This document shows, piece by piece, positions 1 to 12,300 of a stretch of DNA of 47,138 nt; positions within the stretch are counted from its first letter, which is position 1, and each line of letters begins with the position of its first letter. This DNA comes from Rhizaria sp. SCN 62-66. Its lineage: Eukaryota; Rhizaria, unplaced. The notes under the pieces are model-generated. The model was not told the origin of the DNA and did no database searches. It saw nothing but the letters and a program-made list of their open reading frames with translations. The translations under genes and the position numbers were made by a program. The DNA lies in contig MEDY01000232.1 of assembly GCA_001724265.1 (NCBI GenBank), positions 1 to 47,138 on the forward strand, given 5' to 3'.

Positions 1-630
1 TTTATTTGACGGAAGTTTGACAAAGTTGTATGGCTATTTCAAACTGCCCCTTCCAGGCGCGTTTTTGCGTTTTCCATAAACCTCTACATCAGGGGTACAG
101 AGCGCACAAACATTGAATGAGCGACGGACTCAACTAGCCAGGTCTTCTTCCCTGACAAAGACACGAAACGTTGTCTCGAATGTTAATTTGCTCTTTTAGT
201 AGCTACATTCACACGCACCGAACACACGTCGAAAAACACAAACGCCTTTTTGAACACCACACAACACAGTGTGAACCGCGCAGATTGTCGTCATAGTAGC
301 CTAGTATATAAGCGTGATGCGGTTGTGCTTTTAACACAACAGTGCAATGTAAAAAGAGTGTGCAGTTGGGTTCGCTCTGTCCTGTCCCACGTGGAGGGGC
401 TATCTGTTGCAGTTAATTCGTTTCGCGCGGCAGATAAACGCACTGTGCTAGCACAGAGACACGGGAGCAGCGCAGCGCACACACAGGTCAAGGGAAGATG
501 CAGGGGGGCGACGACGGCTGTGATGCGGCTTAGACGATTATCGCATCACATCGATGAGATCAGATCCCCCCCCCACCCCATTCTCACGCCACGAGAGACG
601 AACGACCGTATAGTAGCAGTGGTCACGCGC
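1..630. other. Non-coding region downstream of the sterol methyltransferase gene
   Basis: No gene is supported here. It lies 3' of the minus-strand methyltransferase stop codon and is AT-rich up to about 240, then mixed. A TTTATT at 1-6 reads AATAAA on the minus strand, but it is over 600 nt from the stop, so a link to that gene is doubtful. A long plus-strand reading frame that starts here and runs into the methyltransferase gene is only its antisense. Confidence 0.6.
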
Positions 631-2118
631 TTACGCGGTGGCGGCGGGCTTCTCGCAGATGAAGACGTAGCCGGGGGTGAGGAGCTTGCGCTCGCCGGCC
701 TCAGTGAAGGAGTCGGCGGCGCCGATGAGCATGTTCTGGACCTCGACGGTGCCCTTGGGGAGGATGCGCAGGGCCTCGCCGACCGTCAGGATCGAGGTGG
801 TGACAGCGCGGCCAGTCTTGGTGCCGAAGAAGCGGCCGCCGGTCTTGTCGACGAAGACGGAGTGGAAGGGCACGGTGCCCATGGTGTCGAACACGTCCTC
901 GGACTTGATGATCTTGAAGCCGGCGTCGGTGAAGGCCTTGGAGGTGGACGCGACGGTGTTGCCGTGGCAGTAGCAGCCGTTGGTGTTGTCGATGCGGCGG
1001 ATGATGTCGCGGTGCACAGGGTCCTTCTCGTTGTAGGCATCGAGCAGGCAGTACTGCGCAGAGATGATCTTGCCTCCGGGCTTGAGGACGCGGCACAGCT
1101 CCTTGAAGGTGCGGGGGCGGTCGGTCGAGTGCAGAGTGGCCTCGAAGTCGTAGATGGCGTCGAAGGTGTTGTCGGGCACAGGGATCTCGTTGAAGTCGGC
1201 TTGGATAAAGTCGCAGTCCTTGACGCCGTCGCGCTCGTTGTAGCGGATCGCGCGCTGGATGTGCTCCTTGGTAATGTTGACGCCCGTGATGGTGGCCTGC
1301 GAGTACTTCCACACCTCGCGCATGGGGCCGCCGATGCCGCAGCCGACGTCGAGGACGCGCATGCCCTTGGTGGCGCCGATCTGGGCGGCGAACCAGTGCT
1401 CGTAGCGCTTGATGGCCTGCTCGAAGGTCTCAGAGTCCCACTTGGGGGCGAAGTGGAACGACTGGCCCCAGCCGTACTCGTAGAAGTCCGTGATCAGGTT
1501 GTAGAAGGTCTCGGTGGTCTTGGTGTAGACGTTGCGGCTGTAGAGAAGCGCACGCATCGGAGCAAAGAGTGGGCATCAGATGTACACGTAAACGTGCGAA
1601 GGCAGGGAATGGGGTGACGTAATCGGGGAGAAGGGCAGGAGGGGGGCAGAGTGAGCTTTAAATGAAAATATGTACCGTCAAATCAAGAGTTTCATGAAGA
1701 ACGCATTTGAATAGAGATTGAAAAAACGACTGCACAACACAGGAACAAGTTAAAATTTCATAAGATAACGCGTGTAAGGCACACAGGGCAAAGCCCGAGA
1801 CGTACCGAGCGGCATCCTTGTCGTTGTCGTCCTTCTTGTAATCGCCGACGAACTTGCCGGTAACGTTGTCGAGACCATCAACGTGCTTGTAACTGAAGCG
1901 CTGCAGAGAGATAAATAAGCAAACAAAGTGGGGGTCAGAAGTCGTGAGATGCGCGTTGAGAGGCAGGTATGCAAGATTGGGCAAGGGGCAAGGGGGGTAT
2001 GGGTGGTCGGAGGAAAAGCGGACTTGCTCGAGATTGCTAAACGTACGTTGATAATCTTAGAGATGGGGCTCTTAAGCACCAGCGCAAGAGCGATGAGAAC
2101 AGCCGCAACGAAAAGCAT
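631..2118 (-). CDS. ERG6: Sterol 24-C-methyltransferase (SMT/Erg6 family), three exons
   Basis: The enzyme transfers a methyl group from S-adenosylmethionine to C-24 of the sterol side chain and acts at the ER membrane. Exons on the minus strand are 2118-2047, 1900-1806 and 1537-631, giving 357 residues and ending in TAA. This is close to the usual length of plant and fungal SMTs. Residues 1-24 form a hydrophobic membrane anchor, as in many SMTs. Visible motifs are the sterol-binding YEYGWG (75-80), the SAM-binding LDVGCGIGG (118-126), the EATLHST block (188-194) that corresponds to EATCHAP in yeast Erg6, and LKPGG. The exons join in phase (phase 0, then a split Arg codon). The ATG at 1557 in the last exon's frame lies inside intron 2 and is not the start. 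Class assignment is sure. Whether it is an SMT1 or SMT2 type is not resolved. Confidence 0.95.
1538..1805 (-). other. Intron 2 of sterol methyltransferase gene
   Basis: On the minus strand the donor is GTACGT and the acceptor CTACAG. Removing these 268 nt joins ...DAAR to RNVYTKT in phase and continues into the conserved YEYGWG block. Confidence 0.9.
1901..2046 (-). other. Intron 1 of sterol methyltransferase gene
   Basis: The donor is GTACGT after ...SKIIN and the acceptor is CTGCAG before RFSYKHV. Splicing is phase 0 and removes 146 nt. It joins the N-terminal membrane anchor to the soluble part. Confidence 0.85.
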
Positions 2119-3305
2119 CGTGTGGCGCTATACGGGGGGTGAGTGACGAAACAAAAAGAGAGGATAGAACGAGTCTGTGAGTGTGCCCGTCGATGTCCAC
2201 GCTCCTCCCTGGCGCAAGGCCGCGACAAGGCGCCGTACTCTCCCGGTCACGTGCGCGCACAATATACAATAACTTCCAATATCAAACAAATTAAAAAGTA
2301 TCCACGCCCCGGTAAACTCGGCAAGCACGCCGTGTGAGCAGGACGAAATACTAATACGTTGCTTCACCACGCTTTTGTTGCATGTTGGCCCGCTGTCAAC
2401 AAAAAGTTAGGCCGCTCTCAGGTTGAGTAAGCTGGATTCAGTCAGCGAGCAACCTGTGGTAGCGACACGTTGGACACAATATCAAACTATTAAAGAACGA
2501 TGATAGAACAAAGACGACATTTCTGTGTATGGGCCAGCGTGTATTATCCGGAAAGTAAGATATTAATATGTGCATTAGTCATTGTACACGGCCTGAGGTC
2601 ACGGATTTTCTGTTTGCGCCGTGATCTGGCCCCTTATGGTCCCGCATAAATGTTAGACACGTACAGACCCCATAAATACACCCTGCCACATCACATCAAG
2701 GACAGTCCTCTTGTGCTGAAACATCTCGCACCATTTTGGGCGCGAGCGTGGGGGGTTGTCCCGCGAGCGCGACCGCCTTTCCCACGTTGCTCTGGCTCGC
2801 GGCGCGCCTGGCCGCAGCCCGCGCACGCAGGTCCGCGCCCTCAGTCTCTGTCGCCGCGGACGGCTGGTCAAGCAGCAGCATCTTGTTGGTAGCAACCTTT
2901 AACAGAACTGCGACTGATTCCGCGAGTGTGAGCGTCGAGGTGCGAAGACGCCAAGTTATGATGCCAACTTTTGATATTGTGTGCGTTTCGCATATTAGGT
3001 TGGCTGTGTATTAATACAATTGTTTTTGTTTGAAGAAGGAATATCCTTTGCCAATGCCTCACGTCAATCAAGTCACACATGCTGTCAATCGTGAATTCGC
3101 TATAGGCGTTTGTATTTACTTGTAGTCAATGTACTGTAATACCTTCAGATTAGCTCTGGGTTTGCAGTCATTTTTATCAAATTTTCTTGTCTCATACGTA
3201 CCATACCAGACATAGGTCCAGTCTCAAGTAAAATATTTAAATATTAATGTTTCATTGAAATAGTGAATTGCTCATCGTGATTTTTGTCATGCTGATTCAT
3301 TTCAC
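2119..3305. other. Intergenic region with a GC-rich patch
   Basis: This region separates the start of the methyltransferase gene from the 3' end of the NTPase gene; both are on the minus strand. The part just above 2118 should hold the methyltransferase promoter, but I see no clear core element. Most of it is AT-rich and holds nothing I recognise. The exception is 2740-2900, a GC-rich island with coding-like composition, listed separately. Confidence 0.6.
2711..2900 (-). pseudogene. Possible decayed fragment of the neighbouring NTPase 3' end
   Basis: On the minus strand this GC-rich patch reads KVATNKMLLLDQPSAATETE, then an Ala/Arg-rich stretch and AVALAGQPPTLAP, before a stop. The layout resembles the NTPase C-terminus, which has KVAANNTETAD, then AATEAASAF with an AR-AAA run, and AVLGGPQHPTAVA. 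The order of blocks matches, but identity is low and both segments are Ala-rich, so chance similarity is possible. There is no start codon or splice signal that I trust. Confidence 0.25.
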
Positions 3306-6300
3306 TTAGGCAACCGGCTTCCATTCACGCACTGCGCGGGCAAAGAGCGCTGCCTCTGCTTGGATGCTGTTCGCGAGTCGCCACCACGCAACAGCAGTCG
3401 GGTGCTGCGGCCCGCCCAGCACCGCAGCGGCCGCAGTCGCCGCACCCAAGGCAGCAGCGCGGGCGGCGACAAAGGCCGACGCTGCCTCGGTGGCGGCCGC
3501 GGTGACGGCAGCAGTGTCGGGGCCCGCTGCAGCAGCATTGACGGCAAGCGTGGACGCCAACACTGTCTGGTGCGATGAAGACGACTTCTTGACGGATTGC
3601 GCAGCGAGGGCAGCGACGGCGGCGGATGTAAAAGTGGTTGCGACAGTGGGCTGCGCCGACTCAGATTGCTGCGACAACGACGAGATGTCGGCAGTCTCCG
3701 TGTTGTTGGCAGCAACCTTAGCGCGGTAGCTCGCAAGCACTGGAGCCAGCGGCGCGTTGGCGGCGGCGACTAAAGGTGCGATTTTACCGAGCAGGGTCCC
3801 CATGATAAACTGCTGTGCGCGCGCCACGGTCACTGCGTACGGAGCCGTCGGAGCGGCAGCGAGCAATCCCTTAGCCAAGCTAAGTACGTCGGTGGGCATC
3901 TGGGTGAACAGATCAGCGACAATATCGTCCTTGGACATGTTCCACTCGTCGATCTCGCCGTCTTGAGGAACTTGAGCATCGGACCGGGTCTTTGTCTGGC
4001 GGATCGCCTTGTTGAGCCCCGGAGCGAGCTCAGCCAGGTCCAACACCCCTCCAGCGACGAAGCGCGAGTGCAGCGTGCTCGAACCCACGGTCTCAGCCTC
4101 CTCGGAAGTCAGGCCGCCGAGCTCAGTCGCGACGCGCACAGCAGCCGCGGCAAGGCCGGGGGCGGCGGCAACGGAAAACAGCATACTGTTGGCGTGGTGC
4201 TCATTGCCGTCCCTACTGTCGTCAACAGTCCCGTTCGCTGAAGGATGGTAGTTGCGGTTCGGCTCCAAGAACACCAAGCCCTTCGTTTTGTCGTTCTTAC
4301 CACTGACAGCAACGCTGAACCCGAGCGTCTCCGCCCAGTGTCCGGCGCCAGTCACTACGGCCACTGCGTCGGCCGCGGCGCCGTGACCCGCGCTGCCGTC
4401 CAAGTACGCCGCCCAGTCGCCGGCGGTCAGCACCCCGCTGCCCAGCGCAGTGCGCGGCGCGCGGAGGCCCGAGGCGGCCCGCAGCGCCGCCGCCGTAGCC
4501 TCGCGCGCGCGCGCGTTACGGGCCGCGGCGAGGCGGGAGCGGTACTGCGACAGCGCCGCGGACAGCGCCGGCAGCAACTGCGCCAGCGCCGAGGAAGCCG
4601 ACTGCAGCATATTAGCGTTCGTGGGGGCGTCAGTCGCTGCAGTTGTCGCGGCGGCTGCGAGGGCAACGGCGAGTGCGCGCGCGGGCGCTGTGACAATGCT
4701 GACTCTGCCCCTCTCGGCCTTGCTCTTCGCATTCGTGCTGGCCGCGGCCGCGGCGACAGGCAGCAGCCTCTGCAGCGCGCCCGCGGGCACCGGCGCAACC
4801 GCCGTCGCCGTCGCCGCCGCCGCGTCCGCCGCGGCGCCCTGCCAGCCGCCCTTAACGGCAGCGAAGTGGTACAGTCGCGCGAGCAGGCGGTGCGGGTTCA
4901 GGTGCAGCGGGCCCGGCAGTGACAGCGCGCGCGGCGGGGCCGGGACGAGCACTGAGGCCAGCGTGTACTGCGCGGCCGCCACGGCGGGCGGGAACAGCGG
5001 CGGAAGCCAGTAAGTCAGGCCACCGAAGCCGCTGGTGTAGGGCGCGTCGTCCGAGACCAAAACAGCCGCAGAGGGGGCGCGGCGGCCGTGACCGTGGCCA
5101 GCGTGAGCGTCGGCATTGTTGTTGTTAGAGCCAGGGCGGTGACGAGCACCGGGCCTCTGCTGCTTCTTGTTGGTCTGCGCACTTGCAGCAGCCTTTGCGG
5201 CAGCAGCCTTTGCGGCAGCAGCCTTTGCGGCAGCCGCGGCCGCAGCAGCGCCCACCGGCGGCGTACTTGTGGACGCGCTCGCGCTATTTGCGTTGGTCTT
5301 GGCACTGTTGGCGTTGCTGCTTCCAGCCCACTCATCGCGAGTCGTGAACATGACCCTCGTCATCAGCGCATCAAGCGCGTGCGCCGCCGTGTAAGGGCCC
5401 AGCGCGTGCGATGTAAGGGGGGTACTGAGATCGATACCAGCGCCCTCACCGTGCAGCACCACGCTGCGCTCCCACGCGTCAGAAACCGCGAGGTCTAAGT
5501 GCCCACTTACACTGTTGTCGGCAGCGGTGATGTGGAGAGCCACGCCCGCGTGTGCGAGGCGCTCAGAAAGCGCTGCAGCGGCAGTGATCAGAGGGGCAGT
5601 GAGCGACTGCAGCCCGTGCTGCGACAGAGACAACGCGGGTGGATCGGGCGCAACCGTGAAGTCGTCTCCACTTGAGTCAACATTTGAGTCAGTGGCAGCG
5701 GCCGGCTGCGAGAACAGAGGGTCAAACAGTGACAACGAGACTACCGTCGCCAGGATGCCTTGCGCCACGCCCACCGCGTGTGCAGTCCGGTGCAGCTGAG
5801 GAGCGAGCGTGAGGGCCGCCACAGTCGCCTCGGCCACGTCCCCCGTGAGGGCACGCACGAGTTCGGCGGCGGGCAGCGCGCGAGGGCTGGCGGTCACGAG
5901 GGACAGCAGACTGTCGCTGCTAGCGGCCGCCTTCGCGTACGCTGGAGCAGCTGGAGGCATGAACACACTGGCACTGGCACCGACACCGACACTCCCACTT
6001 GCACTGTCGCCAACTGCCGCAGTTGAAGCGTCAGCCTCAGCGTTGGCCGCAGTCATCGCGGCGGGCAAGAGAGCGGCTGCATAATCGAGCAACGCCTCGG
6101 CGTGGGCCAGGCCCTTGCTGCTCTGAAGTCTAGCCGCCTCGCGCAGCAGCTCCCCGGCCCGTGCGCTCACAGCGGCGGCGGCGTCCAGTGCGCCCGCGGG
6201 CCCCGCGGCGATCGCGGCGGCGGCGGCGACGTCTGCGGCCGCGGTGGCCGTGGCGGCCGCGGAGAGGGACGTCGCGGCGGAGAGCAGCGCGCGGGCGCCG

Positions 6301-9300
6301 CCGTAGCTACGGCATGGCAGCCCCTCCCAGGGGGACCACAGGTGCAGGGAGTGGAGCAGCTGCAGCTGCTCTTTCTCGACACCATTGGCGGCATGCTCTG
6401 GAATAAGATCAGCAGCACCATTCGCATTCGTGTCGTTGCTGCTGGACAGAAAGAGAGAGTCGCCCGCGGCGCCGGCAGCAGCGCTGAGCACCCGTGCCAG
6501 CGCCGAGCTGCGCGGCATGCTCACGGCCACCGGCTGCACGAACGCGGCCGCTTTGCTGCCTACAGCCACTGCGCCAGGGCGCGCACGGGCGCGGACTGTC
6601 GCGGCGACGGGCGCGGCGGGCGCGGGCACCAGCGTGGCAGAGCTGGCAAAGCCCTGCGGCGCGGGGCACAGCGCAAACGCGGAGGCTGCGAGCGCGGCCG
6701 CGTGCAGCTGGCCGTACACGCGCGCCCACTGGCCGGCGACGAGTGCCTCTGCGTTGCCGCCCGCGTCTACGTTTGCGCTGGAGTGCACAGGGATGATGCC
6801 GGGAGCCACTAACGCGCCGGCAACTGAGGTTAGGCCGCCGCCGAGAGCGTGTGCGGAGTCTACGGCGGCGTTACGGCGTAACGCCTCACGTGCAGCCACT
6901 GCGGCGGCGGGGGACGCCGCATGCACACGCGCTGCCGCATCAGCCGCGCTCGCAGGCGTGTCAGAGCCGGCGGCAGCGCCAGAGTCCGTCGCTGTCGGAG
7001 CGGCTGCAGCAGCGGCAGCGGTGGCGAGGGCGTGGATGGCGCTCGCAGTGGTCGTGGCAGCGCGCGCGGCCGCGGCGTCCGCGGCAGCCAAGTCGCCACT
7101 CATCGCCAGCGCAGCCGCAGCCGCCGTGTTGACGAGTGACGCGGCACTGACGCTTAGACCTGAGGCGCTCGCACTCGCGGAGAGCGCCGCCCCGAGCGCG
7201 TCCAGTGCGGCCACAGAGGACCCCGCGCAGCCGTCGGCCGTCGCCGCGGACAGCGCAAGTCCCAGCACCAGCGCAGGCGCCGCCGCGGGCGCGACGCGGG
7301 CGCCCGCCGCCGCCAGCGCCGCCGCCGCGGTCTCGGCCGCGGGCGCCAGCGCGAGGAGCTTGGCCGTCCACGCGTTGACGCCCGCGCCGAGCAGCAAGTC
7401 GCGAGGCTGCGAGTGCGCCGAGAGCCAGCCGGGGGTGCCGGCGGCGAAGGCGGCGGCCGCGGCCGCGGCGGCGGTCGCGGCTGCGGGCAGCTGCAGCCCC
7501 GAGAGCAGGGCGCGGTGCGCGGCCGCGGTGAGCAGCGCGGCGCGCAGGGCAACGCCAGCGCCGACGGCGGCGTTGCTGCCGCTGTCAGAGTTGCTGTTTG
7601 TGATCGAGGTGACGCCCGTGGCGCGCAGGGCAAAGGGGAAAATGCGGTACTCAGAGATCACTTCAGCTGCAGCGGTGTTGAACGCAGTGGTAGCGACACG
7701 TGAGTGAATGCGTTCATCGTGCTGCTGTGTGGTCTTTGAGGCCGACGCAAGCGGGCCCTTGGTGGCAGCGGCGAGTGCCCAGCTGCCGTCGCCGGGTAAG
7801 TGTCCCAGCACCCTTAGAGTGTCTTCGCGGAACACTGCGCGCGCGTGCGTGGTCGCCGTCGCACGTACAGAGGGCGAAAAGAGCGCCGCCACTGCGTCGC
7901 CAAGCAGTTCGAGGCCGACAGGCTCCCCAGCGGCGGCGGCAGTTTCGGGGAACGAGTCGGGAACCGGGTTGTCGCGCCCGGGAATGGCGGCAAGCGCGCC
8001 GGACTCGGCGAACCTGGCCGTGTCGGTCAGCCGCTGCAACGCGCCGCCGCCTTCGCGCCCGCCGTCGCCGGAAGCTAGCACAGTCGCCAAGACCGGGTCG
8101 CCGCGCGCCACGGCCTCCGCCGCCGCCTCGGCCGCCAGTCGCACCGCTGGGGGTAGAGGGGGTGCGCCGCCCCGCGCGCGCGCCGCGGCCGTGCCGGGGA
8201 TAATCGTAAGCCCGGCGGCGAGGGCCGCAGCGGTGGCGGGCGAGAGGTCCGTGAACTCGGTCCAATGCAACAGCGCCGTGAGCAGAGCGTCCGAAGCCGA
8301 TGCCAGCAACGCCAGCGCGGACTGAGCTGAGACCGCGGCCGCGGCGGGCGCCGGCGCGCGCGCAGCTGGCGGGGAGAGCAGCCGCACCAGGGCCGAGCCG
8401 GCGACGGCGGCGCCCACGGTCGAACTCGCACTCACAGTTGCGGCCGCGGAGGCCGAGGCCGAGGCAGTGCGGCGCAGAATGCGGGCCGCGACACTGGGCG
8501 GCACGAACGCGGGCGCCGCTGACATCGCGCTGTCACTGCCACCGTTGTTGCTGGCAATAACAACAGCAGTCACCGCGGCCGTCGCGTGGCGCGCAAGCAG
8601 GCGCAACGCGTCAGCGCCAGCGGCTGCGGCGGTAGTGGGCGCTGGCGCTGGCACTGCGGCGGCTGCGAGCATAGCGCGGACGCGGGCGGTCTGCCGCGCG
8701 GCCGCGGTGTCCGCTAGAAAGCGCGCGGCGATCACAGTCGCGGCTGGCACAAAGGCGACCGCGTTGGCGGCAACGCGGGACGACACGGCCGCGACGGCAG
8801 CGCTGGCGATCGCGACTGCGCGGTCAGCGCCCACGCTTGCGCTGGCGCTCGCAGTGTCAGCTTGTGATTCAGCCGCTTTGGCGAGCGTGAGAGAGAACGG
8901 CGAGCTCGCGCGCGCCCACGCCGCATCCCTGGGCAGCGCGAATGTAAGGGGGTACGCGGCCGATGTAAGTGCCCGGGCGACGGCGCCCAGCGGCAGCACG
9001 GCGGCGATGTTGCCGAACGCGCGCGTCACTGCGGTCGCGAGCAGAGCGGTGCTCTCCGCGCTGTACGCACTGCGCACGGCGCTGGCCACGCGGTCTGCGA
9101 TGACGGCGCGCGCGGCCGTCACCGCGGTCAGCACGGCGGCGCCCGCGCGCGAGCGCCAGAAGAGCGCGTTAGCCGCGTCGCGGGCTCCCTCAACGACGGC
9201 GCTGAGCGCGGCGGCGGCGGCCGCGGGCACGGACAGCGGCGCGCCGAGTGGAAGCGCAACCGAGCCGACGGGGGATGCGCGCGCGGGCACCGCCGTGAGC

Positions 9301-12300
9301 GGGCCCAGCAGCTGCGGCGGGAGCGCGGCAAGCGCGGCGAGCAGCGAGGCCGGGGGCGCGCGCGGCAGCGGCGGCAGCGGCGGACACAGGGCGGCGGCCG
9401 CGGCGTCGCTCAGAGAGCTACTCTCGTTACCAGTGCCGTTGCCGGAGCCGGTGTTGTTGCTGTTGTTGATGGTGGCAACGGCAGCGTGCACGGTGGCAAA
9501 GCACGTCAGATACGCGTCTGCCGCGGCCGCATGCAGCGACGCACCGGCGTACTTGAATCGGCCCAGAGTCGTCGCCGCAGCGCCGCGCGCCTGCTAGCCC
9601 TGCTTCGACTGCTGCGCCTGCGAGATGTTTTGCGCCGATTCGAGCCCTTCAAAGGCGCGCAGCGGGTGTTTCACGGCGTGGATGAAGTCCGGGTTGCTGA
9701 AGAGGGCAAACATCGACACCCCCACGTCGCCGCCGCGGCCCGCGCCCGCGCCCGCGCTGGCGCTGGCACTCATCGCGCTCGCGGCGACGGCCGTGGAGAC
9801 AGGGGCGTGCGCGTGGGAGCTGCGGGCGAGACTCGCGGGGCTGAGGTAGCTGCCGATAAGAGGCAGCGCCAAACCGGGCCCCAACAGGACCTCGCTCGTG
9901 CTTTTCGCACTAGCGGTGTCCAAGTTGGCGGAAAGGGTGACCGTGAGCGCTGCGGCGGTGGCGGCGGCGGCGGAGTCAGCCCAGTCCGCGAGCTGCGAGA
10001 CCGTGAGTAGGCGCGGGGTGACTGTGAGCAGCTTGAGCGCCGAGTCCGCCGCCGAGGCCTCGCTGTCGCCGGGGACGGCCGGCAGTGCAATGTGGCTGTT
10101 GTTCGCCACGCGGGCCGCCGCGAGCGCGACGGCGACGTCAACGCCGTGGGCGTTGTTGGCAGCAGCCTCGGTTTGCTGCTGGTGCTGCTTGCGGGCCTGG
10201 CGCACGACAGACAGCGACGGCGCGGCGACTGTGTCCACGGGGAGACGCTTGTAGTGCGCTTGCAGCAGCAGCGCCGCAACGGCAGCGCGGCGCACGACAC
10301 CACCGTCACCGCCACTAAGCCCACTCTTAGACTGACGAGCGGGGGCGGGTCCATGAGCAGCCATCGCGGCTGCTGCCAGCGCAGGGTCGGCTGTCGCGGC
10401 GCTGATGGCTGCCGCGACGCGAGAAAGCGCCGTCGTGAGCACGCCGTCGTCAAACATACTGCTGAGGGAGACACTTGCCTGACCGCCGGAGGATGCCGCG
10501 TCAGCCGCGGCGTCCGCAGCCGCCTCCGCGGCCTCTGCGGCAGCAAGAGCAACGGCGTCGAGCAGCAGCGGCGCAGCAGTGTGCAGGTTCGCGGGCGCGC
10601 CGCCAGCCGCGGTTGCAAGCGCCGCCGCGGCTGCGACAGCAGAGGCGGCGGCAGCCCTTGAGCGCGCGTCCGCAGTGCAGGCGCGAGCCGCGGATGCAAC
10701 AAGCCAGGAGTCTAACGGGATGCCCGTTGCAAGGGTAAGTACCCGCATCGAGTCTAAGTAGGACAGCGCGGGCAGCGCAGCGAGGCGGACGTAACTGTGC
10801 GCAGCGGTCAGCGCGGCGCTGACACGGCCACTGCCGTCACTAGAGCCACCGAGCACGCGCGAGACGCTGAGATCAGACACGGAGGAGTTTGTGCTGAACT
10901 TGCCAGTGGCAGGAGTATAGCTGAGAGCAGTCGTCGCAGGCATATGTAAAGCGGACAGCAGCTCACTGACGTCACTCCCAATCTCATTCACACTATACTG
11001 GGACGGCGACTGCAGCGTTGAGGGCTTCGGGGCAAAGCGGGAGCCTGCGGCGAGAGCAGCATTGGTGGTCGTGACAATGACAAGGCCCTTTGCCTGGGGC
11101 CAGGCGCGGTCAAACGACCACTGCTCACGGTCACTCTCAGCCTCCGCATCAGTTTCGTTCTCCGAGCCCGACTGCGCCTGCGCCTGCGAATCACACCGAC
11201 AGCGTGCGGCCACAGTCGCCGCCGCGTCGCGCGCAGAGACGGGCGCCGTGAGTGATAAGGGAGCAGGGAACAAAGGCATCGTCGAGAAACCCTTCGAGAA
11301 ACCAAAGCGGCTTGCGAATGCGTCATTCCCAGCAGTCTTAGTGACGTTACCGCTGCTCATAGCAGCGAACGCCGCACTGCATTCATCATGAGTCGGCTGT
11401 GGCATGATAAAAGTCAAACCGCCACACTTCGCCCTGCTAATATTGCTAAACGTGGCATTCGCTTGCTTTGACTTCGCAGACACAGACGCGGAGGCAGTAG
11501 TTGTGCCGCGGACGCCGCCCGCAGACTCGACGATCGAGACCATTTCCGCGGAGTCGGCGCCGTCGAACACCAGCGTCCACGACGGCAGCGTCAGTAGATA
11601 CGCGTTCAGCACGGCCGCGGCCTCACGCAGGCTGAGCGCGCCGGCGCCCGAGGCGGGGCCGTGGGGGCCGGTGCCTGTGGTCGCCGTGGCCGCGGCGGCG
11701 GCGGCGGCGGTGATGCCGGGGGCGGAGGACAGCGCGCCGCTGCCGGCTGCGGCGGGGGCGAGCGCCAGGTAGTCGATCAAGGCGAGGTACGAGGATAGTA
11801 AGGAGGCGGGGGAGTCGGCGCTGAGCCAGAAAGACGGCGACGACGGCAGCACAAAGTAGTGGTGGTACACGCCGTCACCGTCGCGGGCGTTGCACTGCTG
11901 CTGCTGCTGCTGCTGTGTGTCGGCGCTGTCGGTAATACGCCGCGTCGCCGTCGCCGTCTTGAAGTTAGGCCGCTCCGCAAAGGGCGCGGTAAGCGCGTGC
12001 GCGACGAGGCTAGTGCGGCCCGAGCCCGCGTCGCCGGCGACGTACACGACGCGTGGCGCGGCGAAGGCGGCGGGGCCCGCAACAGGGGCGGTCATCGCAA
12101 AGAAAAAAGAAGACAGGGGCTCGGTGCGGCCTACGAGGGCGCGGGCGGAGGCGGAGACTGCGGCGGTCGTGTCCGCAGTGAAGAATGACGAGCTCGTGCT
12201 GGCATCGCAGTGCGTACTGCTCGAGTTGAAGGTTGGATTTGCGGAGAGACTGAGACCATTAAAGAGAGACGTTGTCATCAGAGCCTGCGCGACCGTGACC

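Noticed and set aside
631-1557. ATG at 1557 as the methyltransferase start
   Set aside because: It lies upstream of the acceptor at 1538 and inside intron 2. The spliced upstream exons supply the expected N-terminus and membrane anchor.
250-1617. A 455-codon plus-strand reading frame
   Set aside because: It is antisense to the sterol methyltransferase exon, whose protein has clear family motifs. Its Gly/Val/Asp-rich content is what the reverse of a GC3-biased gene gives.
6385-9597. Plus-strand frames of 440 and 376 codons
   Set aside because: They are antisense to the Ala-rich NTPase and consist of Ala/Ser runs complementary to its codons.
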